A stretch of 64,000 nucleotides of DNA from Haloquadratum walsbyi J07HQW2. GTDB lineage: Archaea; Halobacteriota; Halobacteria; Halobacteriales; Haloferacaceae. Location of the stretch: NCBI RefSeq assembly GCF_000415985.1, contig NZ_KE356561.1, positions 2,671,740 through 2,735,739 of the forward strand, written 5' to 3'. Position 1 is the first letter of the stretch, and every line of letters begins with the position of its first letter. Of the stretch, positions 56,678-64,000 are shown piece by piece. The notes beneath the pieces are model-generated. The model saw only the letters and a program-made list of their open reading frames with translations. It did not search any database and was not told the DNA's origin. Made by a program: the position numbers and the translations under genes.

Positions 56678-57225
56678 GCCCCTGCCTCCGTTCTTAAGTA
56701 GCGAGGCGAAGCCGACCGAGTGCGGCGGAGGGCAGGAATGTGGATACACTGCCGTCATCATCTCAGTTACAATGCTCTCTCGCCATCCCACACCACAAGC
56801 CCGCGAATCTACCCATTTATATTTCAACAGTGTATATACTACGACAGTGGATAGACACGAACTCGAAGGTCACGAAGTTATCGACGGTGAGGTGACAGCC
56901 ACAGGGAACGGAGCTCATGTCCTCGTTCCCAAACGATGGCGTGGTGCAGACGTGAAAATCGTCCGAACCACAGAATCAAACGAGTAACGATTGATAGAGA
57001 CGCGAACGTAGCGATTAATATGTTATCTCGTGGTTTTAAAAGCTAGGACTGGGGCAGTCCAAAGGCGTAACACCCATCGAGACTGCGCTCGCTGTGTTCA
57101 CGTCGTCAGGAAGTTGTGGCGTCGTGGATGGAAAGCGTGTTGTCGAAACAGAACAGGGCAGGAAACCCCAGCCCCACCCTCACCGGAGCCGCGCTAGCGG
57201 CTGAGTAGGGTGGGGTGGTTTACGG
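56678..57225 (+). mobile_element. IS200/IS605 carcass carrying a DUF2080 frame
   Basis: The left end (about 56678-56735) is a GC-rich hairpin, GCCCCTGCCTCCG with CGGAGGGCAGG, followed by GGATACACTGCCGTCATCATC, closely like GGATACAGCGCTGTTATCATC at the 2.5-kb element. A small DUF2080 frame is inside. Near 57079-57096 the word GAGACTGCGCTCGCTGTG is identical to 4040-4057 in the dead tnpB. It ends in a right-end stem-loop (57170-57225, CCCCACCCTC and GAGTAGGGTGGGG). Nearly all of tnpB is deleted. The gap 57226-57405 holds nothing else. Confidence 0.7.
56847..56987 (+). CDS. DUF2080 transposon-associated small protein
   Basis: A 46-residue protein from a GTG start: it opens DRHELEGHEVIDGEVTATGN and ends HVLVPKRWRGADVKIVRTT. 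This is the DUF2080 family, found next to tnpB in haloarchaeal IS200/IS605 elements, with an AbrB-like beta core; the role is unknown. An earlier ATG at 56772 would add 25 residues (LSRHPTPQARES...) that do not look like the family. The frame is intact although the carrier element is dead. Confidence 0.7.
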   Translation: MDRHELEGHEVIDGEVTATGNGAHVLVPKRWRGADVKIVRTTESNE

Positions 57226-57405
57226 ATTTAATATCAGACATCATATTCGTAATTACAGATATTACGGTGAGCTGTTCTCAAAATATAACTTGACCTGAAA
57301 TAGTATTGACCGAGAATACTATTGATCATATACTCTTGTAGCTCTCATTTGAAGTGAGTGTAAATTACCCAGACTACCCTTGCATCTTATTATCAGTTCC
57401 ATGTA

Positions 57406-58254
57406 TTACGATGTAGTAGGATCGTTTTCGCTGTTGAGGGTCGTCTCAACATGTTCAAACGCCGTCGTGCATGGTGAACCATTGGCGTACTGATAATTAC
57501 CGCTTCCGTCAGCACCCAGTGTAATAACCGATCCAGAGACAGTTCCAAACGACTGTGATTCATTATGTACACAGACTCCATATTCGTGATTACCGAGAAT
57601 ATCTGTAGCTCGATTACGCCATTTGCCGGCAGTAGCTGTCGTCTGAACACCCTCGCTCAATTCATTGCGGATCCGTAATGCATTTTCTGCCTGTGCTGTC
57701 ACGATAGTTGAATCGCGCTTTGTGTCTTCAGGGTCAATGTGTGTATCGTCCATTCCGACATTGACGATAACATGGGCTCCAGGGTTAATTTGAGTTGTAT
57801 GTAATGCTCCGTCCCATTCAAACATGACCGCCGTTGGATCACGGTCGGTGCTCCATCCAACATCAGCAATGAGGAGATTGAATCCATTGTATGTATGCTC
57901 AGTGACTGCAGTCCTAACAGCTGCTTTCGGATCGATTGGTCCACGCTCAGTGAGCAAATCAGTGACTAGTTGCCCTCTGGAGCGGCGCTCATCACTGGTC
58001 GTTTCATCATTAGCATCAGCGTCTGATGTTACTGACACCCATCGGTTTGTAAGCCCGACAAAACGACCAGCAGCATTATACCCCATCCACGTTCCACCAG
58101 CACGGCAGTCTCGGGGTGCTAATACTGCTGGATGATAGGTGTCGTTCATAATTGATGGCGGCTCTGATGGTCGGTTATATGATTCATCACGATTCGCAGC
58201 AACAATTAACGGTACGTCTGTGAATAAGCGCCATGCGAACGTCAGCGTGCACAC
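57406..58254 (-). CDS. NRDE/TANGO2-family protein
   Basis: A 282-residue protein with a GTG start. The N-terminus MCTLTFAWRLF with Cys2 and the NRDE box VAANRDESYNRPSEPP define the family, whose fold is Ntn-hydrolase-like. GGTWMGYNAAGRFVGLTNRW and AEVGWSTDRDP-like segments continue the pattern. TANGO2 in animals is linked to heme and lipid handling; the archaeal role is unknown. Single gene. Confidence 0.88.
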   Translation of the reverse strand: MCTLTFAWRLFTDVPLIVAANRDESYNRPSEPPSIMNDTYHPAVLAPRDCRAGGTWMGYNAAGRFVGLTNRWVSVTSDADANDETTSDERRSRGQLVTDLLTERGPIDPKAAVRTAVTEHTYNGFNLLIADVGWSTDRDPTAVMFEWDGALHTTQINPGAHVIVNVGMDDTHIDPEDTKRDSTIVTAQAENALRIRNELSEGVQTTATAGKWRNRATDILGNHEYGVCVHNESQSFGTVSGSVITLGADGSGNYQYANGSPCTTAFEHVETTLNSENDPTTS

Positions 58255-58467
58255 AATTAATTATATGATACTCGTCATCATAATGATCGCGTTATGTTTA
58301 TTTAATAACAAGCGCGCTGTATCGCTAGTATAATGAGCCGTAGCGATATATGCCCATGCTACGTTCAGCCGCACAAATAATTTTACAGATTTGACAGTTA
58401 TTCACAGTGTAATCATAAGGTTGCTGTTTCTTGTCGGGGAGAAACCCACACATTTAAAATATACACC

Positions 58468-58851
58468 GTGTATATGGGGTATATTGCTCATATAGACACC
58501 TGGAGGACAACACTTAAATCTCATCCAGACGAGTTAACAGGTGACATGATAGATAGACTTGAAAAAGAAGTAGATATGCTGGAACGCCATTTGCAGGTTC
58601 TCAGAATGGTCATTGACAGTGAGCCTATCGGTATCGTCAAGATGTCGAATGAAACTGGCTATCCACATCATAAGGTTCGATATTCTCTCCGTGTTCTTGA
58701 AGAAGAAAACCTCATAGAACCGTCTAGTCAAGGTGCAATCACGACTGAACAAACCCATGAGTTCGTTGATGAACTTGATGAGAAACTTAACGATATTGTT
58801 GGCAAGCTCGATGAAATGAAAATCGAGGAGGCGGCTGAGGTCGAAGGATAA
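58468..58851 (+). CDS. Haloarchaeal winged-helix regulator
   Basis: Residues about 27-110 are the recognisable part: MIDRLEKEVDMLERHLQVL as a leading helix, PIGIVKMSNETGYPHHKVRYSLRVLEEENLI as a winged helix, and a C-terminal amphipathic helix (DELDEKLNDIVGKLDEM). The annotated start is a GTG; a TATA-like TTTAAAATA lies at 58452-58461, so transcription may begin near 58482 and the true start may be the ATG at 58546. The gap 58255-58467 is AT-rich with no gene. Confidence 0.7.
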   Translation: MYMGYIAHIDTWRTTLKSHPDELTGDMIDRLEKEVDMLERHLQVLRMVIDSEPIGIVKMSNETGYPHHKVRYSLRVLEEENLIEPSSQGAITTEQTHEFVDELDEKLNDIVGKLDEMKIEEAAEVEG

Positions 58852-58980
58852 TATTTTCTCAAAATATACTTTAATCCTGGTCAGATGAACTAGCGTCAGC
58901 CACCGGTTCTTATACAACACAAAATAACTTCACGCCTACACTTTGTGGATTAATTTCAACTAATATATAAATACAATAAT

Positions 58981-60354
58981 TCAGTATTTAACTTCTGCCC
59001 CTGTTACATCATATATCTGATCCATTATCTCATCACGTGTGGACTTCCAGCCATCAAGTGCCTCTGGACGATTTGGATATCGCTCATACTGCCCCATGAG
59101 ATCATCTGCAAGATTCTTCGTTCGATAGAAATTCAAAATCTGTCTCCAATGCCCATATGAGTTTTTGATCGTTTTGAGGATCAATAGAGGGCTGAACGAC
59201 GTTGTTCCTGAATATAGAGCTTCAGCTAATTTCTCACCAGGAAGTGATGCAATAAGCCCCATAAGCTCATCAACGTCAATTGCGGTCGAAAGCACATTAT
59301 ATACATCTAATCCAGCAAATCGGGTCCCGAAGTCCCCCATAACACGTTCGTTGTACTCCCATAACGATGCTTCGCTTACATCGCCCTCAGAAATAGCGGT
59401 AACCGCCTGCTCTCCAGCGTACATTCCAGCAAATGCTGCCCCAGCAATTCCACCACCTGTGGTCGGATTTACGTGTCCGGCGGCGTCGCCAGCAGCAAGG
59501 AATCCAGGAGCAACCGCGGAATCATATGGTCGTCGCGTTGGGAGAGATGCCCCGAGTTTATCTTTGACAGTCGCGTTCTTAAATTCCGATCGTTGTCTAA
59601 GATCCCGTGCAAGGTCATCAACAAGATTCATTGGTTCCTCACTCATTTGGAATCCAAGTCCAGCGTTAATCGTTGTCTTCGTTCGCGGGAAATACCATAG
59701 ATAACCAGCCGCTCGTTCAGTCGGTTTAAATACTAATGCATCATCCCACTCGACGGGCTCATCAACTTCAATAATCTCTCTATATGCTGATGAGAACTGG
59801 GAGTAAGAAACATTTGTATCGAATGTTGCGTTGCTGAAATCAGCCTTATCCTGTAGAATTGACAGTGCACCTGCTCCATCAATCACAATATCAGCATTGT
59901 ACTCAGTTACACCATTCCCGTTTGTTGCTTTCACGCCGGTTACAGTCCCACTGTCATTCTGAATCACATCCTGTACAACGGTATCATACTGGAAGGTTGT
60001 CCCTGCTGTTTCTGCGGCTTCGATTAATCGATCACCATACTCAAGACGATCAATGACAGCAAGTTCACCCGGAACAGGGATTTCAACTACGGTGTCCTCT
60101 TGGGGGATTTCGAATCGCCCGTGATCAACACCTGTGTTGGTGAACGCTGAATCAAGTTGTGATTTTGGAATTGCTTCAGGAAACTTATTTGCCCCTTTCA
60201 ATGCGTCACCACAGGCGATATGACCTGCCTCTGAGGCGGTCTTTCGCTCAAGAATAATCACATCAAGTCCGGCATCGGCAGCCGTTGCTGCAGCATAGCA
60301 TCCGACCGTCCCTGCTCCAACGATGACAATGTCATGTTCGTGGGAAGTGCTCAT
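58981..60354 (-). CDS. Geranylgeranyl reductase family protein
   Basis: A 457-residue flavoprotein. DIVIVGAGTVGCYAAATAA is the N-terminal FAD-binding motif. AGHIACGDALKGANKFPEAIPKSQL is typical of haloarchaeal geranylgeranyl reductases; LAAGDAAGHVNPTTGGGIAGA is the second FAD motif. The family saturates double bonds of geranylgeranyl chains in archaeal membrane lipids. The start is the Met at 60354 (MSTSHEHD); an upstream Met is possible. Confidence 0.9.
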   Translation of the reverse strand: MSTSHEHDIVIVGAGTVGCYAAATAADAGLDVIILERKTASEAGHIACGDALKGANKFPEAIPKSQLDSAFTNTGVDHGRFEIPQEDTVVEIPVPGELAVIDRLEYGDRLIEAAETAGTTFQYDTVVQDVIQNDSGTVTGVKATNGNGVTEYNADIVIDGAGALSILQDKADFSNATFDTNVSYSQFSSAYREIIEVDEPVEWDDALVFKPTERAAGYLWYFPRTKTTINAGLGFQMSEEPMNLVDDLARDLRQRSEFKNATVKDKLGASLPTRRPYDSAVAPGFLAAGDAAGHVNPTTGGGIAGAAFAGMYAGEQAVTAISEGDVSEASLWEYNERVMGDFGTRFAGLDVYNVLSTAIDVDELMGLIASLPGEKLAEALYSGTTSFSPLLILKTIKNSYGHWRQILNFYRTKNLADDLMGQYERYPNRPEALDGWKSTRDEIMDQIYDVTGAEVKY

Positions 60355-60739
60355 GGCTATTTGTCTCATGCCCGCAGTCAAAACTCTTTGTTGTTGCCAT
60401 CAGATGCCCGATATAGAATTAACTACTAACATCAACTATGATATCTTTTCAGTCAATTCCTTAATCATCTGACTATCATCTTGATCAACTGGATCCTCGA
60501 CATCACTATTGACATCCTCCCGCGCCTGCAGACGCGGGTATCCTCCTTGTATTGGATAACTGTTATTAAAAATACCATTACGTTTTTATCGACCGTCTAT
60601 TGATATTCATTGTATCAATTACTATTGTTTATCACTTATACTGATAGAGAGCACGAAGAAATGTTCATAAAATAATAATAACATTGATATTATAAACCCG
60701 ACCACACCGTGCCTCATCGGTTTTATCCAGTTATTTATC
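60355..60739. other. Gap with a solitary right-end hairpin
   Basis: There is no gene in these 385 bases. At 60510-60549, read on the reverse strand, a hairpin (CCCGCG with CGCGGG) ends in GAGGATGTCAAT, the same end word as the right ends at 13889 and 46171. No other part of an element is seen. It is the clearest solitary right end in the window. Confidence 0.5.
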
Positions 60740-62107
60740 CTAATCGTCAACAGCATCAATCGCAGTTGATACAGTTGTTATTGCATCTTCAATGAGAGAG
60801 TCAATTGTTTCTGATGTTGCCTCAGCGTACACTCGAATATATGGCTCTGTTCCTGATGGCCGAATGAGAGCCCATGCGTTGTCTGGAAACGTTGCGCGGA
60901 CACCATGTTCTGTCTTGATCTCTGCATCAGGGAATGTATCGGCTGCTGTCTGTCTAATATGCTCTATCGCCGCTGTTTTTTGTTCATCAGGACATTCGAC
61001 GCTTTCTTTCCGATATGGACGTTCGCGAATCGGATTTCGAAGTGCTGGAAGTCCTTCCTCAGAAATAAGCCGTGTCAACACCGCTGCGGAAGCGATAGCG
61101 TCTATCCACCCACCAAGTGCCGGGTGTGAGTGCTTCCATGGTTCGCCTGCGAAAACAACATCTCCACCTGCTGTTTCGGCAGTCATGATACCTTCGTGCA
61201 ATGACCCCAATTGAACGCGTTCAACCCGTCCACCTGCTGCGTGAACGAGTTCATCAATCCGAGATGAAGCATTTGGCGTTGTTATGATCACTGGATCAAC
61301 CACATCACTTACATCGACAAAATGTGCTGCGAGAATGGCGAGGATAGTATCTTCGTGTACCACTGCCCCTTCGTGGTCGACTATGACAAGACGATCAGCA
61401 TCACCGTCATGTCCGATTCCAAAATCATACTGTCCATTTTTTACACTCGCCCGTAGGTCTGTCAATGATGCTGCCGTTGGTTTCGATTCTCGTCCCGGAA
61501 AGTGTCCATCGATATTACCATTGAGTGTCACTACTTCTGCCCCCATTCGGTCAAGAATCGATGGTGTTGCGAGTGCTCCAACACCGTTCCCACAGTCTAT
61601 AGCCACAGTAAGTTCTGATGGTATTGTTCCATATTTACTTGCGTATGTTTGCACTGCATCCCGGTATGCCGGTATAATATCTTTGTGGGTGGTTGTTCCC
61701 CATCCCTGCCAGGAAACTGGGGAACTCTCAGCAGTTATCCGCGATTCGATTACCTCCTCACGCTCTTGAGTGTACTCAGTCCCTCCCACAAAGAGTTTTA
61801 TTCCATTATCAGTTGGTGGATTGTGTGATGCGGTGAGCATTGCCCCGTATTGCCCTTCTGAGGCGTATGCCAACGCTGGTGTTGGGACAACGCCCACACG
61901 GGTAACATCAGCACCAGCTGCGAGCACTCCGGACTCAACGGCAGCAGCAAGACCCGGTCCACTCGTCCGTCCATCACGTCCAATAACAACATCAGCGTCG
62001 TCTGCTACCGCATCGGCTCCAAGTGCACGCCCAATTGCCAGTGCCAGCGATGGTGTAACCGTTGTTGTTACATCACCACGAATCCCAGCGGTTCCGAATA
62101 GACCCAT
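60740..62107 (-). CDS. glmM: Phosphoglucosamine mutase/phosphomannomutase family
   Basis: A 455-residue alpha-D-phosphohexomutase. It starts GLFGTAGIRGDVTTTVTPSL, has the phospho-serine Ser94 in TASHNPPTDNGIKLF, the metal loop GHDGDADRLVIVD, the sugar loop GEPWKHSHP and the phosphate loop RPSGTEPYIRVYAE. The GEPWKHSHP-type sugar loop (GEXSXH) decides between sugars; the value here fits glucosamine or mannose phosphates but is not certain, so the symbol is tentative. Single gene. Confidence 0.85.
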   Translation of the reverse strand: MGLFGTAGIRGDVTTTVTPSLALAIGRALGADAVADDADVVIGRDGRTSGPGLAAAVESGVLAAGADVTRVGVVPTPALAYASEGQYGAMLTASHNPPTDNGIKLFVGGTEYTQEREEVIESRITAESSPVSWQGWGTTTHKDIIPAYRDAVQTYASKYGTIPSELTVAIDCGNGVGALATPSILDRMGAEVVTLNGNIDGHFPGRESKPTAASLTDLRASVKNGQYDFGIGHDGDADRLVIVDHEGAVVHEDTILAILAAHFVDVSDVVDPVIITTPNASSRIDELVHAAGGRVERVQLGSLHEGIMTAETAGGDVVFAGEPWKHSHPALGGWIDAIASAAVLTRLISEEGLPALRNPIRERPYRKESVECPDEQKTAAIEHIRQTAADTFPDAEIKTEHGVRATFPDNAWALIRPSGTEPYIRVYAEATSETIDSLIEDAITTVSTAIDAVDD

Positions 62108-62242
62108 ATTATTTACTCATTAGCCTATCAGTTATTCAACCCACGCTTCCGATGATGAGTGTCTTGCTCATATATCCATCTCGACAGGTAATAGTCCAAT
62201 TGAGCGACAGAATAATCTGACTGCTAGTGGTGTATCAATATA

Positions 62243-62521
62243 ATGAGTGAAACTCGAACACGAGCGCATGTGTTTATTTCTGGAACCGTTCAAGGGGTCT
62301 ACTACCGTGCATCAACCCGTGATGCAGCTCGCGAGCGTGGTGTCAAAGGATGGGTACGGAATCTCGATGATGGCCGTGTAGAAGCAGTTTTTGAGGGGGC
62401 TGAATCTGCGGTTGATTCGCTCATTGAATGGTGTCATACTGGAAGCCCTAATGCGAACGTTTCTGACGTCTCTGTATCATATACAGACCCTGAAGGAATT
62501 GATGACTTCCGAATCCGCTAG
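62243..62521 (+). CDS. acyP: Acylphosphatase
   Basis: A 92-residue enzyme that hydrolyses acyl phosphates. AHVFISGTVQGVYYRASTRDAARERGVKGWVRNLDDGRVEAVFEG includes the catalytic Arg (YYRAST) and Asn (VRNLDDG), separated by the normal distance. The C-terminal ten codons overlap the end of a gene on the opposite strand. Confidence 0.94.
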   Translation: MSETRTRAHVFISGTVQGVYYRASTRDAARERGVKGWVRNLDDGRVEAVFEGAESAVDSLIEWCHTGSPNANVSDVSVSYTDPEGIDDFRIR

Positions 62522-62860
62522 TAAGATAGCATACGTGATCAGGCGCGATTCAACTACTGTTTGATTTGGCTCATCTCTCGTCTCAGCGAGCAGTGCCTCG
62601 AAATACTCTCGAATACTAAATGAAGCACGAGCAACGTTGTACTGACCAATCGGGTTCGTGTTTATTTCAGTGACAAGTTCACCGACCAGTTTCCAATCAC
62701 CCGCACAGAAATGCACTGATACGGCTCCAACGATATCACGCCAGGCAACGGACCCAGAATCTTTGATCAGTAGAATCGAACGTAGCGGGATGTCAATCCG
62801 CGCGGTCGTATCGGGGTCATCACACAAACAGCATGCTTGTGCCGTCTGACCGATGTACAC
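62477..62860 (-). CDS. Haloarchaeal protein of unknown function
   Basis: A 127-residue protein. ACCLCDDPDTTARIDIPLRSILL gives a Cys pair followed by a well-formed core (WRDIVGAVSVHFCAGDWKLVGELVTEIN, ARASFSIREYFEALLAE). I do not know its function. The last 14 residues (ADSEVINSFRVCI) are encoded by the strand opposite the acylphosphatase end, and the family-like part stops before this, so the C-terminus may be truncated or rebuilt. The two genes are convergent and overlap by 45 bases. Confidence 0.65.
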   Translation of the reverse strand: MYIGQTAQACCLCDDPDTTARIDIPLRSILLIKDSGSVAWRDIVGAVSVHFCAGDWKLVGELVTEINTNPIGQYNVARASFSIREYFEALLAETRDEPNQTVVESRLITYAILLADSEVINSFRVCI

Positions 62861-62910
62861 GCAATATATCTGTAATCGAGTCGTACTTGCTTCTGTTCAT
62901 TGGTATCGGG

Positions 62911-62920
62911 ATATTTAACC
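62911..62920 (+). promoter_or_regulatory. Probable TATA box of the phosphomevalonate decarboxylase gene
   Basis: ATATTTAACC lies 24-33 bases before the ATG at 62944. This spacing supports a leaderless transcript and thereby the choice of that start. Confidence 0.45.
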
Positions 62921-62943
62921 TCGCGTCTCTCCGCCCTGTTGGT

Positions 62944-63918
62944 ATGAAAGCAACTGCACGTGCCCACCCAATACAGGGACTGATTAAATATCATGGAATG
63001 CGAGATAATAATAACCGTTATCCATATCATGACAGCATCAGTGTTTGTACAGCACCAAGTGCAACAACAACGACCGTTGAATTCCAATCTGATGCTTCTA
63101 CGGACGTGTATATAGTCGATAATGAACGCGTTGAGGGGCGAGCAGTAGAACGGATTGATGCCGTTGTAGATCATGTTCGTGAGCGAACTGGAATCCGTGA
63201 CCCTGTTCGGTTAGTCTCCGAGAATTCGTTTCCCTCAAATATTGGGTTCGGATCTTCTTCATCTGGATTTGCAGCGGCGGCGATGGCACTTGTGACCGCT
63301 GCTGGAGAGGAACTCACCCGTCCAGAAATCTCAGCAATCGCTCGACGAGGGTCATCATCCGCTGCTCGTGCTGTGACCGGTGCATTCTCACAGTTATACT
63401 CTGGTATGAATGATACCGATTGTCATGCTGAACGTATTGAAACTAACCTTGATTCAACAGTTCGAACAGTCGCAGCACACGTTCCAGCGTATAAAGAGAC
63501 TGAGGAAGCACATCGTGAAGCTGCACAGAGTCATATGTTCGATGCGCGTTTGGCACATGTTCATCATCAAATCGACGCGATGCGTGATGCACTGTATGAT
63601 GGTGATTTTGATCGGATATTTGAGTTGGCTGAACACGACTCACTCTCACTTACAGCAACGACAATGACCGGTCCTGCTGGATGGGTCTATTGGCAGCCAC
63701 AAACAATTGCAGTGTTCAACACTGTTCGTGAACTTCGTGAGCGCGACTCAATCCCAGTTTACTTTTCAACTGACACTGGTGCAAGTGTCTATGTGAACAC
63801 AACCGCTACACACGCAGATACTGTTGAATCTGCAATTGCCGATATCGGTGTTGAAACCGACGTTTGGAGTGTTGGTGGACCAGCGGAAGTCCTCCCTGCG
63901 AAGGATTCATTATTCTAA
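62944..63918 (+). CDS. mvaD: Phosphomevalonate decarboxylase
   Basis: A 324-residue GHMP-fold enzyme. It starts MKATARAHPIQGLIKYHGMRD. The GHMP motif 2 is PSNIGFGSSSSGFAAAAMAL, and ARRGSSSAARAVTGAFSQLY is the family's active-site stretch. It belongs to the mevalonate-diphosphate-decarboxylase family. In Haloferax the homologue acts on mevalonate 5-phosphate, giving isopentenyl phosphate, so I name it phosphomevalonate decarboxylase; that substrate is inferred from the family. Isoprenoid lipids depend on it. The last 82 bases of the window hold nothing recognisable. Confidence 0.88.
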   Translation: MKATARAHPIQGLIKYHGMRDNNNRYPYHDSISVCTAPSATTTTVEFQSDASTDVYIVDNERVEGRAVERIDAVVDHVRERTGIRDPVRLVSENSFPSNIGFGSSSSGFAAAAMALVTAAGEELTRPEISAIARRGSSSAARAVTGAFSQLYSGMNDTDCHAERIETNLDSTVRTVAAHVPAYKETEEAHREAAQSHMFDARLAHVHHQIDAMRDALYDGDFDRIFELAEHDSLSLTATTMTGPAGWVYWQPQTIAVFNTVRELRERDSIPVYFSTDTGASVYVNTTATHADTVESAIADIGVETDVWSVGGPAEVLPAKDSLF

Positions 63919-64000
63919 TTACTTTGGTCAGTGTAGTCTCACGTGGTCAATCGGTTCGCGACCAGATGGGTATGAATCCCAGCAATACAAAAATTGGATT

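Overview
The window comes from a haloarchaeon, most likely Haloquadratum walsbyi or a very close relative. The encoded proteins are strongly acidic. The gene set is archaeal: TFB, thermosome, LonB, SRP19, Gar1, RNase P proteins Rpp30 and Pop5, proteasome alpha, presenilin-type protease and type II 3-dehydroquinate synthase. The DNA is AT-rich for a haloarchaeon, with long non-coding spacers full of decayed IS200/IS605-type elements. About 60 genes, one tRNA and several pseudogenes can be supported. I read the organism from content and base composition, not from a database match.

Layout. 1-0.6 kb: end of a hairpin-bounded repeat. 0.6-2.4 kb: small zinc protein plus Hsp20, then a DUF429 protein. 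2.5-4.2 kb: a dead IS200/IS605 element (tnpA and tnpB both broken). 4.3-11 kb: radical SAM/HhH protein, TRAM protein, YkgJ and MBL pair, winged-helix regulator, methyltransferase, glycosyltransferase. 11-14 kb: IS carcass, divergent thermosome subunit, a second repeat. 14-19.5 kb: SAM hydrolase-family protein and nadM, lonB, CPBP protease, SRPBCC protein. 19.5-26.5 kb: a frameshifted MGMT-like gene, then trpCBA, the archaeal-type early shikimate enzymes, tRNA-Lys(CTT) and aroD. 26.6-39 kb: TFB, a decayed BtuF-like gene, a glycosyltransferase-flippase fusion, regulators, an SPFH protein, an ABC exporter, KDPG aldolase and two PH-domain membrane proteins. 39-46.5 kb: CopD-like and DUF2071 proteins, a GC-rich candidate RNA, small unknown proteins, SRP19-Gar1, presenilin-type protease, NYN protein and another repeat copy. 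46.5-52.9 kb: a complete succinylase-route lysine operon dapA-dapB-dapD-lysA-dapF-dapE. 53-55.8 kb: Rpp30, methyltransferase, Pop5 and psmA. 56-64 kb: regulators, a 39-residue zinc protein, an IS carcass with an open DUF2080 frame, NRDE protein, geranylgeranyl reductase, phosphohexomutase, acylphosphatase and phosphomevalonate decarboxylase.

How the genes fit together. The 20-26 kb block covers the archaeal start of aromatic synthesis (ADH synthase, 3-dehydroquinate synthase II, 3-dehydroquinate dehydratase) and the last steps of tryptophan synthesis. The dap block runs from aspartate semialdehyde to lysine. Rpp30, Pop5, proteasome alpha, SRP19 and Gar1 are core RNA- and protein-processing genes. 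Geranylgeranyl reductase and phosphomevalonate decarboxylase belong to isoprenoid lipid synthesis.

I found no CRISPR array, defence island, integrated virus or clearly new multi-gene system. The most interesting material is non-coding or decayed: a family of about 0.4-0.6 kb hairpin-bounded repeats, four internally deleted IS200/IS605 carcasses, an isolated GC-rich structured segment with its own TATA-like box at 41.1-41.2 kb, a degraded BtuF-like gene, and an MGMT-like gene that has both a frameshift and no acceptor cysteine.
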